Assembly (NCBI RefSeq): GCF_022682495.2
Contig: NC_071391.1
Span: 113,009,195-113,073,194 of the forward strand
Length of the DNA: 64,000 nt
Source: Desmodus rotundus
Lineage: Eukaryota > Chordata > Mammalia > Chiroptera > Phyllostomidae
Direction: 5' to 3'
The translations under genes were made by a program, and so were the position numbers. Positions 12,014-23,430 of the stretch are shown piece after piece. How positions within the stretch are numbered: position 1 is the first letter of the stretch; each line of letters begins with the position of its first letter. Under the pieces are notes generated by a model. The model saw only the letters and a list, made by a program, of their open reading frames with translations. It had not been told where the DNA came from and did no database searches.

Positions 12014-15000
12014 GAAGTGTCTTTATCAGGAGCAGGAGAACAAAAGTCCTACCCTCTGATGCTGTGTGTATGTGGATAGAAAGTTAGTTATGTCGGTAGA
12101 CAGAAACAGAAATCAAATAATTTGTATTTCTCAATTGGTTCAAAACCTAGAAAAGTAAAAGTAATGTGACTCATTATCACTGTCTCAATTCTTACTTTGG
12201 TGTGATGTTAACACATTAAATACACTTGATCGATGTTTTTCAAAATGTGGTGCATAAAGTCATTAAGGATAAATACAGTAATTGATATGGTAAATGACTA
12301 TGTTTTATTTTAATAATTTTATGTGTTTTAATGTATAATAGAAACTTACATGTGCCCTAGAAAAATATAAGTTTTTATGGATTTCTTCGATTAAAATGAG
12401 CCCTACATAGAAATTATTGCAATATCCCATTTATTCAGACCACATGATGGTGGCATTTAATCCTACTGGTGAAGGTCCTAAACCACATTTCTGAATCTTG
12501 TCAGATTGTTGGAAATAAGATTATAGAGATGATATAGATCACATATGTGGATTTTTAACAACTGAATTTCCAAAAGCTTCCTGCATTCTTTTACAGTGAC
12601 ATGCTGAAAACCACCTTTAAAATGGAATAATTGTTTAATGAATCATGTGTTTTATAAATATATAGCTAAAACTAATTGAGACTATAATTTGTTTTATTGT
12701 TGTTCTGATGATAGTAATAGTTTTTGAAGCATCATTAAGCTGTGGTGAAAATGGGAATTTTTAAAGCATAGAGGTGCTGCTTTTAAATACTCATGGTGAT
12801 TATAATAAAATATTCATATAGTCTGTACAGATATGAAAATCAATTTAATGAATCAATTAAACAGTACTTTGGTATTGCTTAACTATTAATTGCAAAAAAA
12901 TCATGCAAAAAGTTTATATCTGATTTTTGGATATTGACAAAGAGAAGAGGTTTAATTTTATGTCATCTATAAAGAACCATTCATACATTCTAATATTAAA
13001 TATTTCAATCTATAATGGTATTTTGAACTCAGAAGAGAGGAACATTTTTTTAATAAGAAAGTATTGAAGCATCATAAAAAAGGATGTGCATTGTCACTGG
13101 GAATAATGATTGTAAAACAGTGGAGGTGTCATTTATAGTGTTACATTTAATTAAAAACATTGAAGCCAGAATTGTGAAAACACTTAATTTTTTTTTTTTA
13201 CGGTAAAGGCATTTTCAGTATCAAACCATGAATAATGTTTAATTAATTTTCTCTGTGAAACTAGAATTATAGGTATAACTGGAACCTTGATTTATCAATA
13301 ATGAGACCAGAATGAAAAGTTATGTTATGCTAACACTACGAACTCAGCTAATTATTTTTCAGATAATAGCTGCATGAAAACAGTTTTCCTCACACCTATA
13401 ACTGACAAAAGACAATTTTCAAACTAATTAGCAACTTACTGATGTGAAGACAAACAAAATGCAGTCTAGAAACTATGCTTTGGAAAAATGCAGGAAATCA
13501 TAAAGCCATAATTCACCCATTATAAACATTGTTCTTTGAATCCAGGTTGGACGTTACTTCAATTTTGCTGCTTTGGGTGCAGAATTAGACTCAGATATGC
13601 GCACAGAAGCCCACCCCACCAGATGTAGCACATGAAGAAATGTGGTATTCATTCTAGGGCAGGCCACCAGATTTTTATTCTCTCTCTCTCACCATAAATA
13701 ACGGTTTGTTCTTTAGTGCTGTTTGCTTGTTGAACTTCCATGCATGAAAGTACTCTGCCTGCATTGAGAAAATGTCTTCCGGGTAAAACTCCCTTTCAGA
13801 GGCAATACATACACGCTTTTTTAAAGCTTTGTGTTCTGGCAAATTTAATTATTTCACTTATCTTTGGAGGCACAGTTATATTGGAAAATTTAACTTGGAG
13901 AGACATGCCTAGACTTATGTAATTGGTTTTATATTATTATCTAAAGGAACTCACTAACAACAGTTTGAATATTATGTAGATATTTGTTAATGGCAAACCT
14001 TTATTGTTCCGAATGAATTAGTGTTAGTGTGTGGATGAGAAACTTCACCATTACTTTGTGAGCATTACCAGATAATTTGAACTAGTCAGAAGAAAAATAA
14101 AATCCAAAGCTTGTTCAAAAGACTTTTTGAAGTTGGTTGAACAAAATTTCTATTACTTTTTGAAAAATTATTGTGCAATAACATTTCAAATCAGAAAACA
14201 CAGTTATGCAGCTTTTGGCTTTTTATGATTGTACATCCATGAGTTGGCAACCTTAAGGGAGAAGCAACACCATACTTGGGGAACAGAATTGAATGTTTGT
14301 GTTAGAATTTTGTATTTTTAACTAAGTGAATTCAAGCAGAATACCAATTTTAGTGACTGATTAGAATAAGTCTCCTTCTTTTTGGAAAATATATTCTCAG
14401 ATATAGATTTTTGGAAATTAGGTCATGTTTATTTTTGTAATTAATGTTACTTTAATTTTTAAAATTTGAATTACGCAATTTTCTTTTCTTTTAATTATTG
14501 ATTTTTTAGCACAATAATTTCTTATAGTGCTTCTATACTGGCAAGTGATATGGATTCCCTTTAAAGATACTCGAATAAAATGAAATCCTTAAACGTTATT
14601 TAAATTTAAGAAATGAGTTGGTTTAAGTAAGTAATGATAATTGTGACATGCAGACGCATCTGAAGAGCTTAGATACTATGCAAATGACTGCCGCTGTTAA
14701 ATATTACTCATCTCATTGTCAGTTATTCCTCATCCCCATTGTTTTATGAGTCATATATCAACTTAGTTTTTTAAATATGATTCTCTCCCTTATATAGAAA
14801 ATATTGTGGTGAACAGAAAAGAAGTAGGTGTGTAGAAGACGAGTAAATAGAATTAGGAATTTACTTATTTATCTGATTGGTTTCTCTGAGAGAAAGAACA
14901 GGGGAAGTTAAAAATAACTCTCTTTCACTGAAACTTAACAAGATTTTTTTTTCAGCCCCTCCACACCATCAATTACTGTTACTTTGATACTGTACTCTAT

Positions 15001-15285
15001 GTATTTTAAACTTGTGAATAAGAGCTGAGCAGCAATTTTTAAATATGCTAAATATTTAAAACCATAAAGACTTTCAATCACATAATGAACACTCACCGCA
15101 GAGTTTTAGAATTATGATTTATTTGCTTTAAGTTTCCTATTGGTTAATGGCCCAAAGACAGTTGTGGCTTTGAAGCTGTTCCCACTCACTCCTCCCTCTC
15201 TGAAAGGGATTGATTCCTTGAAATTTCTGTGCATTTTAAGCATCTGTACATTCATATGAGCCTATTTGTCCTTAAATATAGTATT
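12014..15285. other. Longest stretch without a recognised repeat
   Basis: About 3.3 kb of AT-rich unique-looking DNA. Nothing in it matches a repeat family I know, and there is no credible open frame. An octamer-like ATGCAAAT occurs at about 14679-14686, next to a non-repetitive stretch at 14640-14770. It may hold conserved non-coding elements, but the sequence alone cannot show that. Confidence 0.4.
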
Positions 15286-15292
15286 ATTTATG

Positions 15293-15995
15293 TATTTAAA
15301 AAATCCCCTTCATTTTAATTACATTTATTGGGGTGACATTAGTAAAATTATGTAGGTTTCCAGTGTGCATTTCAATGATACATTGCACTGTGTGCCCACC
15401 ACCCTAAGTCAAATCATCTTCCATCACCGTGTGTTTGGCCCCCTTACTACTTCCTCAACCCCTCCCCTCTGGTAATCACCATATTATCGGTGTCTACAGG
15501 TTTTTGTTTGATTGGTTTTCTTGTTTGTTCATTTGTTGCTTTTAGTTTTATATCCCACATATGATTAGTTCTTAACATTTTCTGCCTGACTTATTTTGCT
15601 TAGCATCGTATTCTTAAGGCCCTTCTGTGTGGCAATATTTCATCTTTGCTTACGACTGAGCACTCTCCCATTGATTATATGTATCGCATCTTCTTTACCC
15701 AATCATTTTTGAAGGACACTTTGGTTGCTTCCATGTCTTGGCCACCATGAATAATACTGCAGTGAACACCCGAGTTCATATATATTTGTGAAAAAATACT
15801 TTCAAATTTTGGGGCATATGCTCATAAGAAGGGTCGGTGGTTGTTTGGTAACTCTACTCTTAATTTTTTGAGGAGCATCCATATTGTTTTCCATAGTAAC
15901 TATGCCAGCTGTTTAATCCCCACAGCAGTAAATGAGGGTTCCTTTTTCTACACAACCTCTCCAACACTTAAGACTTATCTTGTTGATAATAGTTA
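15293..15995 (-). mobile_element. L1 3' part of a twin-primed insertion
   Basis: On the minus strand this carries the end of L1 ORF2 and the 3' UTR. It reads through the equivalents of 'aaccctcatttactgctg', 'gcaaaataagtcaggcag' and the terminal 'caccccaataaatgtaatt' near 15330. It abuts a block of L1 ORF2 in the opposite orientation at 15996-16866. The junction and the positions in the L1 consensus match the 5'-inversion (twin priming) form of a single insertion. Confidence 0.8.
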
Positions 15996-16866
15996 ATACA
16001 CATATTTAATGTAATTCCCATCAAAATCCAATGACATTTAAAACAATAGATTAAACTTTTTCAGATTTGTATGGAATCGCAAAAGACCCCCAAGGGCCAA
16101 AGCAATCCTGAGAAAAAAGAATGAAGCTGGAAGTATCACACTCTCTGACTTCTAATTATACGACGGAGTTGCAATAATCAAACAGTATAACATTGGCAGA
16201 AAAATAGACATATTGACCAATGGAAAAAACCTGAGAGCCCTGAAATAAAACCACATGTATATGAGCAAATAATTTTAAAAAAAGAAGTTGGAAACATACA
16301 ATGGAAAAAATAAATTCTCTTCAATATATGGTTCTGGGAAAGTTGGAAAGCCACATGCAAAAGAATAAAATTAGGTTATTCTTGGTACCCATATACAAAA
16401 ATTAATTCAAAGTAGATCAGAGACCTAAATATGACACTGAAACAATACATTTCATAAAAAATAATGGTATTAAACTTATGGACCTTGGTCTTAGAGAAGA
16501 TTTTATGAATTTAACACTAAAGGCAAGGGAAGTAATGACAAAAATAAATAAATGGAACTATATGAAACTAAAAAGCATCTTTGTACAGCAAAGTAAATTG
16601 TCAACAACAAAAACACAAAAGACAACCAGCAGAATAGGAGAAGATATTTGCAAACAACAGCTCTGACAAGGGCTTAACATCCAAAATATATAAAGAATTC
16701 ATAGAATTAACTCAACACGAAATAATCCAATTATAAAATGAGCAGAGGGCCTGAATGTTCACTTCTCCCAAGAAGACATACAAGTGGCTGACAGATATAT
16801 AAAAAGATGCTCGACTTCAGTAGTTATTGAGGAAATGCGTTTCAAAACTACAATGATATAGTTATG
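15996..16866 (+). mobile_element. Inverted L1 ORF2 part of the same insertion
   Basis: On the plus strand it translates, with stops, to L1 ORF2 reverse-transcriptase-to-C-terminal sequence. Visible runs include 'FVWNRKRPPRAKAILRKKN' near 16060-16120 and the 'gggcttaacatccaaaatat' block near 16669. It ends with 'caaaactacaatgata' at 16866, only some 30 bases (by recalled consensus) before the point where the minus-strand part at 15995 begins. That is the outer breakpoint expected from twin priming. A possible short TATGTA repeat flanks the whole (about 15284 and 16864), but it is too weak to rely on. Confidence 0.75.
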
Positions 16867-17184
16867 TAGCTTAAACTTACATGCATTTATTATAGTATTT
16901 GTAATGCTTTTTGACTTGCTTTTATTCAAGCAACATGTTTTAGAATTGTTTGTTTTGATATATAGAGAAACATTGTTTATGAGTTGTTGCTACTATACTC
17001 CTTTGACTGAATCTGCTAACTGTATTTCATTTATGTTCTCATCAACTGGTGGGCATTGAGTTATTTCCCAAGTTTCAATTATATAATCAAAAACTTCCTG
17101 ATAATTTTGTGCACATGCTTTTGTGCATACTTAGAAATTTATCTAAGACATATTTAGGTGTTATAATTGATAGGTAATTGATTA

Positions 17185-17335
17185 AATTCATCTTGTCCCC
17201 CCCTCCTCTCTGGCCATTGTTAGATTGTTCAAGCAGGGGAGGCAGGTGGGTTTGGCTGGGGTGGCGTAGAGGGGAGGGGAGAAAATGCAGGCAACTGTAA
17301 CTGAACAACAATAAAATAATTTAAAAATTAGAAAA
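17185..17335 (+). mobile_element. Short bat-type L1 3' tail
   Basis: A G-rich tract at 17235-17285 is followed by 'gcaggcaactgtaactgaac', 'aacaataaaataat' and an A-rich end. This is the same 3' UTR end seen at 18640, 20060 and 41890. It is a severely 5'-truncated insertion into the older minus-strand L1. Confidence 0.65.
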
Positions 17336-17837
17336 AAATCAGATAGTACTGTAATAGTGCAGTTAAAATCATGGTTCATGGATACTTTAAATACACCTAT
17401 TGATGATAAAATGTTCTGATCACTAATGAGATACAAATAGATGAAATCATGGTGGTATGGATTAGCAGTAAAATTAAAGTCTGGTAACACATAAAAAAAT
17501 TAATATCGTAATTTAAAGGGATGTCAAATTGTTTTAAAAGTGTTTTGGTCTTTGTATCCTATTGCACAGTAAACTCCTTTTTTATGCTAGGCACAAGGTG
17601 ATAATATCAAGCTTTACACTTTGCCACTCTGATAGATATAAATATCTCAGTTTATGTTTTTTTAAAGCTAATCAGGAATTAATTACATATTTACATAGAC
17701 TATTGTGTTTTGTTCCTCTGTTAATTATCTGTTTATATTTTATTTTCTCTTTAGGCATTTGTACATTTTTATATTTTTAATATAATGAATCAAAGACATT
17801 ACTGCAAATTCTGAATATTCATCCTTTGTTGGCTATG

Positions 17838-17939
17838 TACAATGAAAGTATATTTGCAGTATATGTACAATGAAAATGTACAATGAAAGTATATTTGCAG
17901 TATACGTACAATGAAAATATACAATGAAAGTATATTTGC
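17838..17939 (+). repeat. 41-bp tandem repeat, 2.5 copies
   Basis: Copy 1 is 17838-17878, copy 2 is 17879-17919, and a 20-base part copy is 17920-17939. Each begins 'tacaatgaaagtatatttgc'. The two full copies differ at two or three positions, so this is a recent local duplication inside old L1 sequence. Confidence 0.9.
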
Positions 17940-18504
17940 CCAAGTTTGGTTTCTTTTAAGCTGTTAGAGTATTTTATCATACTGAAAAGAAGTTTTAAAA
18001 TTTGTTCTTATCAAGCTTTTTTATTGGTGCTTTGTGTCATTGAGAAACATTATTCCCAGAGAATATGGAAATATGCTTCTATATATAGGTCTAAAAATTT
18101 CAAAATTTTTATTTTACAAATAGTCTAATCTCTCTTTGGTATGATATTAATTGGCAGTATAATTTTCATTTTCATATGAGGAGCTTTTTGGCTCAGGATC
18201 ATATATTAAAGACTTGAATCTGCCCCCACTAATTTCTAATGTTTTATTCTCTGTCATATTTCAATGTTACTTCTCTGTTTGTGTCAATTTACTGGTTCTC
18301 TATGGTATTTAGTGCTGATGTATGTGTTTTCCACTCTGCCAATTCCATATCATCCTTTATTATTATAACTTCAATAGTCTTAGCAACTAATAAGAAAAAC
18401 CTAATTTTCCTCACATTTCTTCTTAGAAAATAATTTTGGCTTTTTCTGTTCCTTTACTCTTCCATATAACTTTGGAATCAGCTTACCATTTTATATGATA
18501 AGAA

Positions 18505-18925
18505 AATGTGTGGAAAAGAGGCTCTTCTAAGAAGAAGAAGAAAATCAAAACTATGAACAATAAAATGACAACAAACAACTATCAACAACTGAACTTAAAA
18601 AAACAGAAACATAAACAAACTAAGCAAACAACTAGAACAGTAACAGGATCACAGAAATGGAGATCAGGTAGGGGAAGTGGGGTGGGGCAAGTATGCTACA
18701 GGGAATAAGTAGCATAAATGGCAGGTACAAAATAAACAGGGGGAGGTTAAGAATAGTACAGGAAATAGAGAAACCAAAGGAATTCCACGTATGACCCATG
18801 GACATGAACTAAAAGGGAGGAATGGTGGTAGGAGAGGGGTGCTGGGTGAAGGGGGATAAAGGGGAGGAAAAATGGAACAATTGTAATAACATAATCAATA
18901 ACATACACTTTAAAAAAAGAAAATG
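18505..18925 (+). mobile_element. Bat-type L1 3' UTR end
   Basis: An A-rich run leads into the L1 3' UTR. Recognisable segments are 'atgacccatggacatgaac', 'taaaagggaggaatggtgg', a G-rich tract (18820-18865), 'aatggaacaattgtaataac' and an A-rich tail at 18908-18922. A 66-codon lysine-rich frame at 18508-18708 is the A-rich part read as protein and is not a gene. Confidence 0.75.
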
Positions 18926-20055
18926 TGTTGAGATTTTTATTGAAAGTGATTGGAATTCACATATAAATTTGGACAAAGTGGACACAATTTGGTCAATTAT
19001 AAAGTAATTGATATGTTTGTGTGATTTAGAGTATTCTCATCCTTGTGGTTGTACACTGTGTCCTCCAGAATTCCCAATACAGAGCCAAGTTTTGTATTTG
19101 CTGTTCAGAGACCCCAGGACAGAGTGATACTGGAGACATTCCCGACACAGCATGTGGCTCGTTCCTTCCTGGCTGCGTGTTGGTCTTTGCACACTCCAAC
19201 CTTCCTTTATAAGCCCCTTTATCTGATCTACAAACCCAGGCAGATTGCTGCTTCTCAACTTCTTTCAAGATATCCCCGGATTTTAAGCAATGAAGCTGAC
19301 TTCAGTTTCTTACCTAGAATAACCCATTTTGCTTTTCTTTATTATTATTTATTTTGGTCAGGAGTCACCTCTTTTGTATGATTACAAAATAAAAAATTGT
19401 AGGCAATTAACTTCAGTTTTGGAGACTCCTGGGTTCATGTTCCATTTTCTGTTTAATCTGTTGTGGATTACAAAGATACTTGATACAATTTATTTCAATA
19501 TGTAATCTATCATTGTTCTATATTTAGGGTTGAAGATCTTAAAATGTTAATCCACAATTCCACATTGCCTGGAAATACATAGTTAATAATTTTTTAATGT
19601 TTGTGGTATGTGCTTTCTTTTTTCTTTTTTTGAAGAGAGTTGGGATCGGGACCATGAGTAAAAAATCAATTTGAATCAAACAATTGGAAAAATATTAGAA
19701 AGATTAAAAGGTAAAAAATGGGAGGTTCATTATTGGACCTTACCCTTACAGTCTGATAGAATTTTAAGGATGAAACTCCCTTTATGCATTTATTCAATAT
19801 CAGTGATGATACAATCTCATTAGAGATTTATAAACTGCTACTTCTTAAAATAAAAATGGTTATCAATTTAGTTGGAGTTTGTATTTACTATGAATTTAAA
19901 TTGGTTGAAGATAATCTGTGCACTCAAATATCACAGTGATATTTGAGTTTTAGTTGAAACATAGTTTGCAGACTTTGCCTTGAGGAATATAAATCCAATG
20001 GGGATTAATGTTATACTTGGCTACAAAATAGTAACAGAAGCTTAGATACATAAAA
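18926..20055. other. Unassigned DNA
   Basis: The patch at 19040-19310 is less AT-rich and carries overlapping open frames on both strands (112 codons at 19043-19381 plus, 80 and 73 codons minus). None has a recognisable domain, so I do not call a gene. The patch may be an old repeat that I cannot name. Confidence 0.4.
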
Positions 20056-20059
20056 CAGA

Positions 20060-20270
20060 CTGACACCTGCCAGAAAGGATGAGGGGATTGGACAAGAGAT
20101 GGTGAAGGTTAAACCCAGGAACATTTATGCACAACCCATAGACATGGACAACAATTTTGGGATTGGCTTCTGGCAGAGGGCAAGATGGGGCTGGGTGGAG
20201 AGAGGGAAAGGGAGAAGTGGAAACAACTGTAACAGCATAACAAATTAAATTTAGAAAGAAAAAAAATGGT
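20060..20270 (+). mobile_element. Bat-type L1 3' tail
   Basis: The phrases 'cccatagacatggacaaca', 'ttgggattggcttctggcag', a G-rich tract, 'aaacaactgtaacagcataa' and an A-rich tail form the end of the L1 3' UTR. It is a short 5'-truncated copy next to the dUTPase end of the ERV-L remnant. Confidence 0.75.
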
Positions 20271-20444
20271 TCAAGAGAGAAAAAATAAAGAAGGTGACTC
20301 AGAAAATAATAATAAAAAATAAAGTTGTACTTGGCAATGATGATGTCACATAAGTGTATCTATAAATACGATAGCTGCTGACATTAATGTGTGTACACAC
20401 ACACGCATACAACATATTCATAACAAAGTAAGGAAACTCTCATA

Positions 20445-20890
20445 ATTACAGTCCTTCTTTCTGTAACTGGTCACACGCTCCCAGCTGATATTTAAGTCTA
20501 CCTTTTTCCACTACCTATTTGGTGTTCTCTTTAGCTTCAGCCAGCACCTCACTGGGTCTTGGTTCTGTACCTGGTGAGTAAACTCAGCTTTCATTCTTGA
20601 AGGGCCTGGGAATCACTAGTCCTCTCTGAATTGGGTTGTATTTTTCCATTGACCTTAATGGAAGGGCACAGTAATGCTAAGAGGTACTCCAAGAGATAGC
20701 CTATATTCCAGACATACTCTTTCCCACCTCCATAGTGAAGTCCAATTCCCCTTGGTGTTCACCCTAGTCAGCCCAGTAACTCACTTCCTTTCCTGTTGCT
20801 TCAGAATTTCCAGAGTCCCAAATTTAAGTTCAGTGGAACCATTGTGTGTGTCCCAGTAGAAGTATCCTCCTATAGAACTAAGGCCTCTAG
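20445..20890 (-). pseudogene. ERV-L dUTPase remnant
   Basis: The 3' end of ERV-L pol carries a dUTPase domain. Here the minus strand still shows short matching runs such as 'KEYVWNIG' and 'IKVNGKIQ' near 20650-20750, spread over different frames and broken by stops. In an active element this enzyme would hydrolyse dUTP; this copy cannot make it. It follows the integrase remnant directly, as in the family. No LTR was recognised beyond it before the L1 tail at 20270. Confidence 0.7.
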
Positions 20891-21480
20891 GCCTGACAAT
20901 CATAAGACATAGAAACAAGAAGCAGAAGTTTTGCTAATGGCTTACTAGGAGTGTAGGCAGTGGTACTATTCCAATTTCTTCCCTTAAATGAAACCATTTC
21001 TCTGGATGTGTGAGTTCTGGCTAAGTGAAAAAGAGAATATATTGGATGCTGATTCACAGCATATACAGCATTTGGGGGAACCTTGTCCCAACCCTGCAAG
21101 GTATTGCCACATAGCTGGCAAAGTATTGACACATAATGGCCTTTTCAAAAAGGTAGTTTCATTATTTCACCAAACTAAATGCTTCAGGATGGTGAAGAAC
21201 ACGGTCAAACCAGTGTTTTCCATGAGACTGGGTCCATTTCTAGTCTCATGGAAGTGAGATCCTTGATTAGAAGTGATGCCCTATGGAATGCCACTATGGT
21301 GGCTAAGGCATCACACAGATGATACTTTGGCAGAACTAACACATTCAGGGAAGGCAAATCTGTATCCAAAGCACATGTAAATTCCAGGAAAAAGCAAAAC
21401 ATCACCCCTTTCACAATGGGAACGACTCAATGAAATCAATCTGCCACCAGGTAACCATCAACACAAGCTGGGGAAGTGAA
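20887..21480 (-). pseudogene. ERV-L integrase remnant
   Basis: Matches include 'TWWQIDFIESFPL' at the start of the catalytic core, an 'HHPEA' motif, and 'LCGNTLQGWDKV' followed by 'NQHPIY' near the C-terminal part (about 21000-21110). The family has a catalytic Glu a few residues after HHPEA; here that position reads Lys and is followed by stops. A large deletion lies between the RNase H part and the core. The integrase is dead. Confidence 0.75.
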
Positions 21481-21786
21481 GAGAGTGTATCTGGAGTGAA
21501 GATCATGGACATTTGGGCTACTTCTTCATGTAACTTATTTCTTTCAAGGTTTTCTCAGGCTGAATCACATATATACTATTTTTGTTGATAATGGAGCCAA
21601 ATTATGTCTTAATGGGTAACAATGTGCTCAACTCATGATGGTCAGTTCAAGTCACATGGTAACTGGGTAGCTCATGGTTAAACATTCAGTGTCTGCTAAG
21701 ACTTAGTAGCAGGTCAAAAGCTGTTTTTGAAAAGGGGAAGTGGATATTGTCATGAGCATATGTTTGTGGTATAGTCTTTTCTATAA
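21480..21786 (-). pseudogene. ERV-L RNase H remnant, downstream half
   Basis: With two stops, the minus strand shows the 'SPFQKQLLTCY' and 'LHEEVAQM' runs that mark the middle and end of the ERV-L RNase H region. Its upstream continuation lies at 22619-22760, across the inserted LTR. The reading picks up on both sides of the LTR, which is what identifies the LTR as an insertion. Confidence 0.7.
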
Positions 21787-21792
21787 GTTACC

Positions 21793-22612
21793 TGGACAAT
21801 TGAGTGGCTAGCTGCCTGCTGAGCAGCCCAGCACCAAAAAATAGATGGAGTCACACACAGTAACTATGCTATTCACTCAGCTTTTATTGAATGCAGGTTC
21901 ACTCAAAGTAGAACATCAACATACATTAATATCCTACTCACAATGTAACAATCTCAGAGAAATATAACACACATTCAGCAATCAATGCAGGATAATGAAC
22001 CCAAGTCCCAGAGTCTCAGTCTGCAGGTCCAGCAGACAGGACAGTGGGCAAGGGAGTTGTTAGCATGTTGTAAGGGAGGATCTTCGGGGCCAGGTGGGCA
22101 GTAGGGCAGATGAAGTCCCCAGAGCCTCTGGCGGCCGATGCCAAGGGAGAGCAGTGTGTCCTGGAGCAGCACTGTGGTGTGTGGACTCGGCTCTCAGCAG
22201 TGGTCTGGAACCTGACTCAGTTATACCCTGAAAGTGGTGTACTCCACCCTTTTGGGTCTTTTGATAAATTGCTTGGCATTCGTGATGCCAAGTGGGGAAT
22301 TTTCCCAAGGAACCTATGGGTGGTCCATGGCTGTTCTTCTTGGCACCTCTGACCGCAAATTTGCAATTACCCCAGGAGCCTATCGATGGGTAGTCCCGCT
22401 CTGCAGAAATGACTGTTCTAATCACATGTGCGGATATCTTAGGTGTGTATCCTTAGGTGTGTCTGTTTTGATTTAAGCAGTTTTTTTCTTGATCCAAAGT
22501 GTCATGGCTGACTGATAGCCATTTTGGTTGACATGAGTGACTCCACTTTGTTTTCTATACTTTATACTATCTTGATGAGACCAATGCCATTTTATTGGTC
22601 CTGCTCTCCACA
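21793..22612 (-). mobile_element. Solo LTR inserted in ERV-L pol
   Basis: About 820 bp, beginning TG and ending CA on either strand, interrupts the ERV-L RNase H remnant. The flanks are GTTACC (21787-21792) and GTTATC (22613-22618), a 6-bp target duplication with one mismatch. On the minus strand an AATAAA lies at 21883-21888, about 90 bases before the LTR's 3' end, as expected for R/U5. No internal retroviral sequence is present, so it is a solo LTR left by recombination between two LTRs. A 6-bp duplication would suit a class II (beta-like) ERV, but divergence makes that weak. Open frames in it (for example 121 codons, 22060-22425 minus) are not known proteins. Confidence 0.7.
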
Positions 22613-22618
22613 GTTATC

Positions 22619-22760
22619 CACAGAGGCTGGCTAGTCTTTGCCCCAAATCATAGAGGCCTTTGTTGTAGTTAACCTGTAGGGCCTGCCAAAGTCTCTAAAC
22701 AGCATCACTATCTGCCACTGGCGCTTCAAGTACCATTGAATCTGCTGGATCATATAGCTT
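22619..22760 (-). pseudogene. ERV-L RNase H remnant, upstream half
   Basis: The run 'YDPADSMVLEAPVADSDAV' is a clear ERV-L RNase H start. A stop and a degraded continuation run up to the LTR edge at 22612. It is fused to RT sequence by an internal deletion at about 22760-22850. Confidence 0.75.
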
Positions 22761-23430
22761 AGTAGGCAGAGCATTTTGCATCTTGTGGAATGGAAAGGTG
22801 ATCAAGATCCTTTCTAAATTATTAACTAAATGATGACATAATGATGGAAAGTTGATATACCCCTGAGGCAGCACAGTGGAAGTATATTGTTGGTCTTGGC
22901 AACTGAAAGCAAACTGCTTCTGGTGGAACTCATTGACAGGGATGGAGAAGAAAGGCACCCACAGACGTGTTACTTTACTCGAGAACTGAAACCACATCTG
23001 GTGTAGTAGCTACAATGGGAGTTACCACCTAATTAAGTTTATGAAAATCCACGGTCATTCTTCAAAACCTGTCTTCTTTCTGCACAGGCCAAACGGGCAG
23101 GCCAAGTTGGATTTCGTGAGAAGACACATCCTGCATCTTTAGTTCTATGGGTGGCACTGATCTCTACAATCACTCCAGGAATGTGGTGTTGTTTTTGGTT
23201 TATTAGTTTCCTAGATAGAAGCAGTTCTAGTGGCTTCCATTTGGTTTTTCCTGCCATCACAGCCCTCACTCCAAAGGTCAAGAAGGTGGGACAGGGATTC
23301 TGCCAAATGCTAAGTATGCCCATTTCAATGATGCTATATGGAGCTGGGGAAATAATTACAGGATAAGACTTAGTGCCCTTGGGCCCCGCTGTGGCATATG
23401 TCTGAGCTAAACCTCCATTGGTCATCTTAC
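22760..23430 (-). pseudogene. ERV-L reverse transcriptase remnant
   Basis: The 128-codon frame 23425-23039 and the 100-codon frame 22997-22695 carry most of the visible RT. Runs include 'FGVRAVMAGKTKWKPLEL' (protease/RT junction), 'FFSIPV' and 'LPQGYIN'. Two deletions matter. One removes the stretch with the motif A aspartate just before FFSIPV. The other joins the sequence after LPQGYIN to RNase H and removes the family's YxDD motif. Both catalytic centres are therefore absent, not merely mutated. Confidence 0.8.

Larger units (their letters stand above)
16900..18440 (-). mobile_element. Old L1 (L1M-like), ORF2 and 3' end
   Basis: Going left to right the plus strand shows antisense L1 in order. 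First comes the 'tcaactggtgggcattgag' and 'tgcacatgcttttgtgcata' region (17040-17130), and then 'ttgccactctgatagatata' (17620-17640). After that come a 'caaattctgaatattcatcc' block (17806) and further ORF2. It is interrupted at about 17185-17335 by the tail of a younger plus-strand L1. A 41-bp tandem duplication lies inside it at 17838-17939. Stops occur in all frames. Confidence 0.6.

Noticed and set aside
17838..17939. CRISPR-like array
   Set aside because: Only 2.5 direct tandem copies without spacers, in a mammalian L1; it is a simple duplication.
22695..23425. ERV-L pol frames as a working retroviral enzyme
   Set aside because: The frames are fragments. RT motif A and the YxDD motif are deleted, and stops and frameshifts occur throughout.
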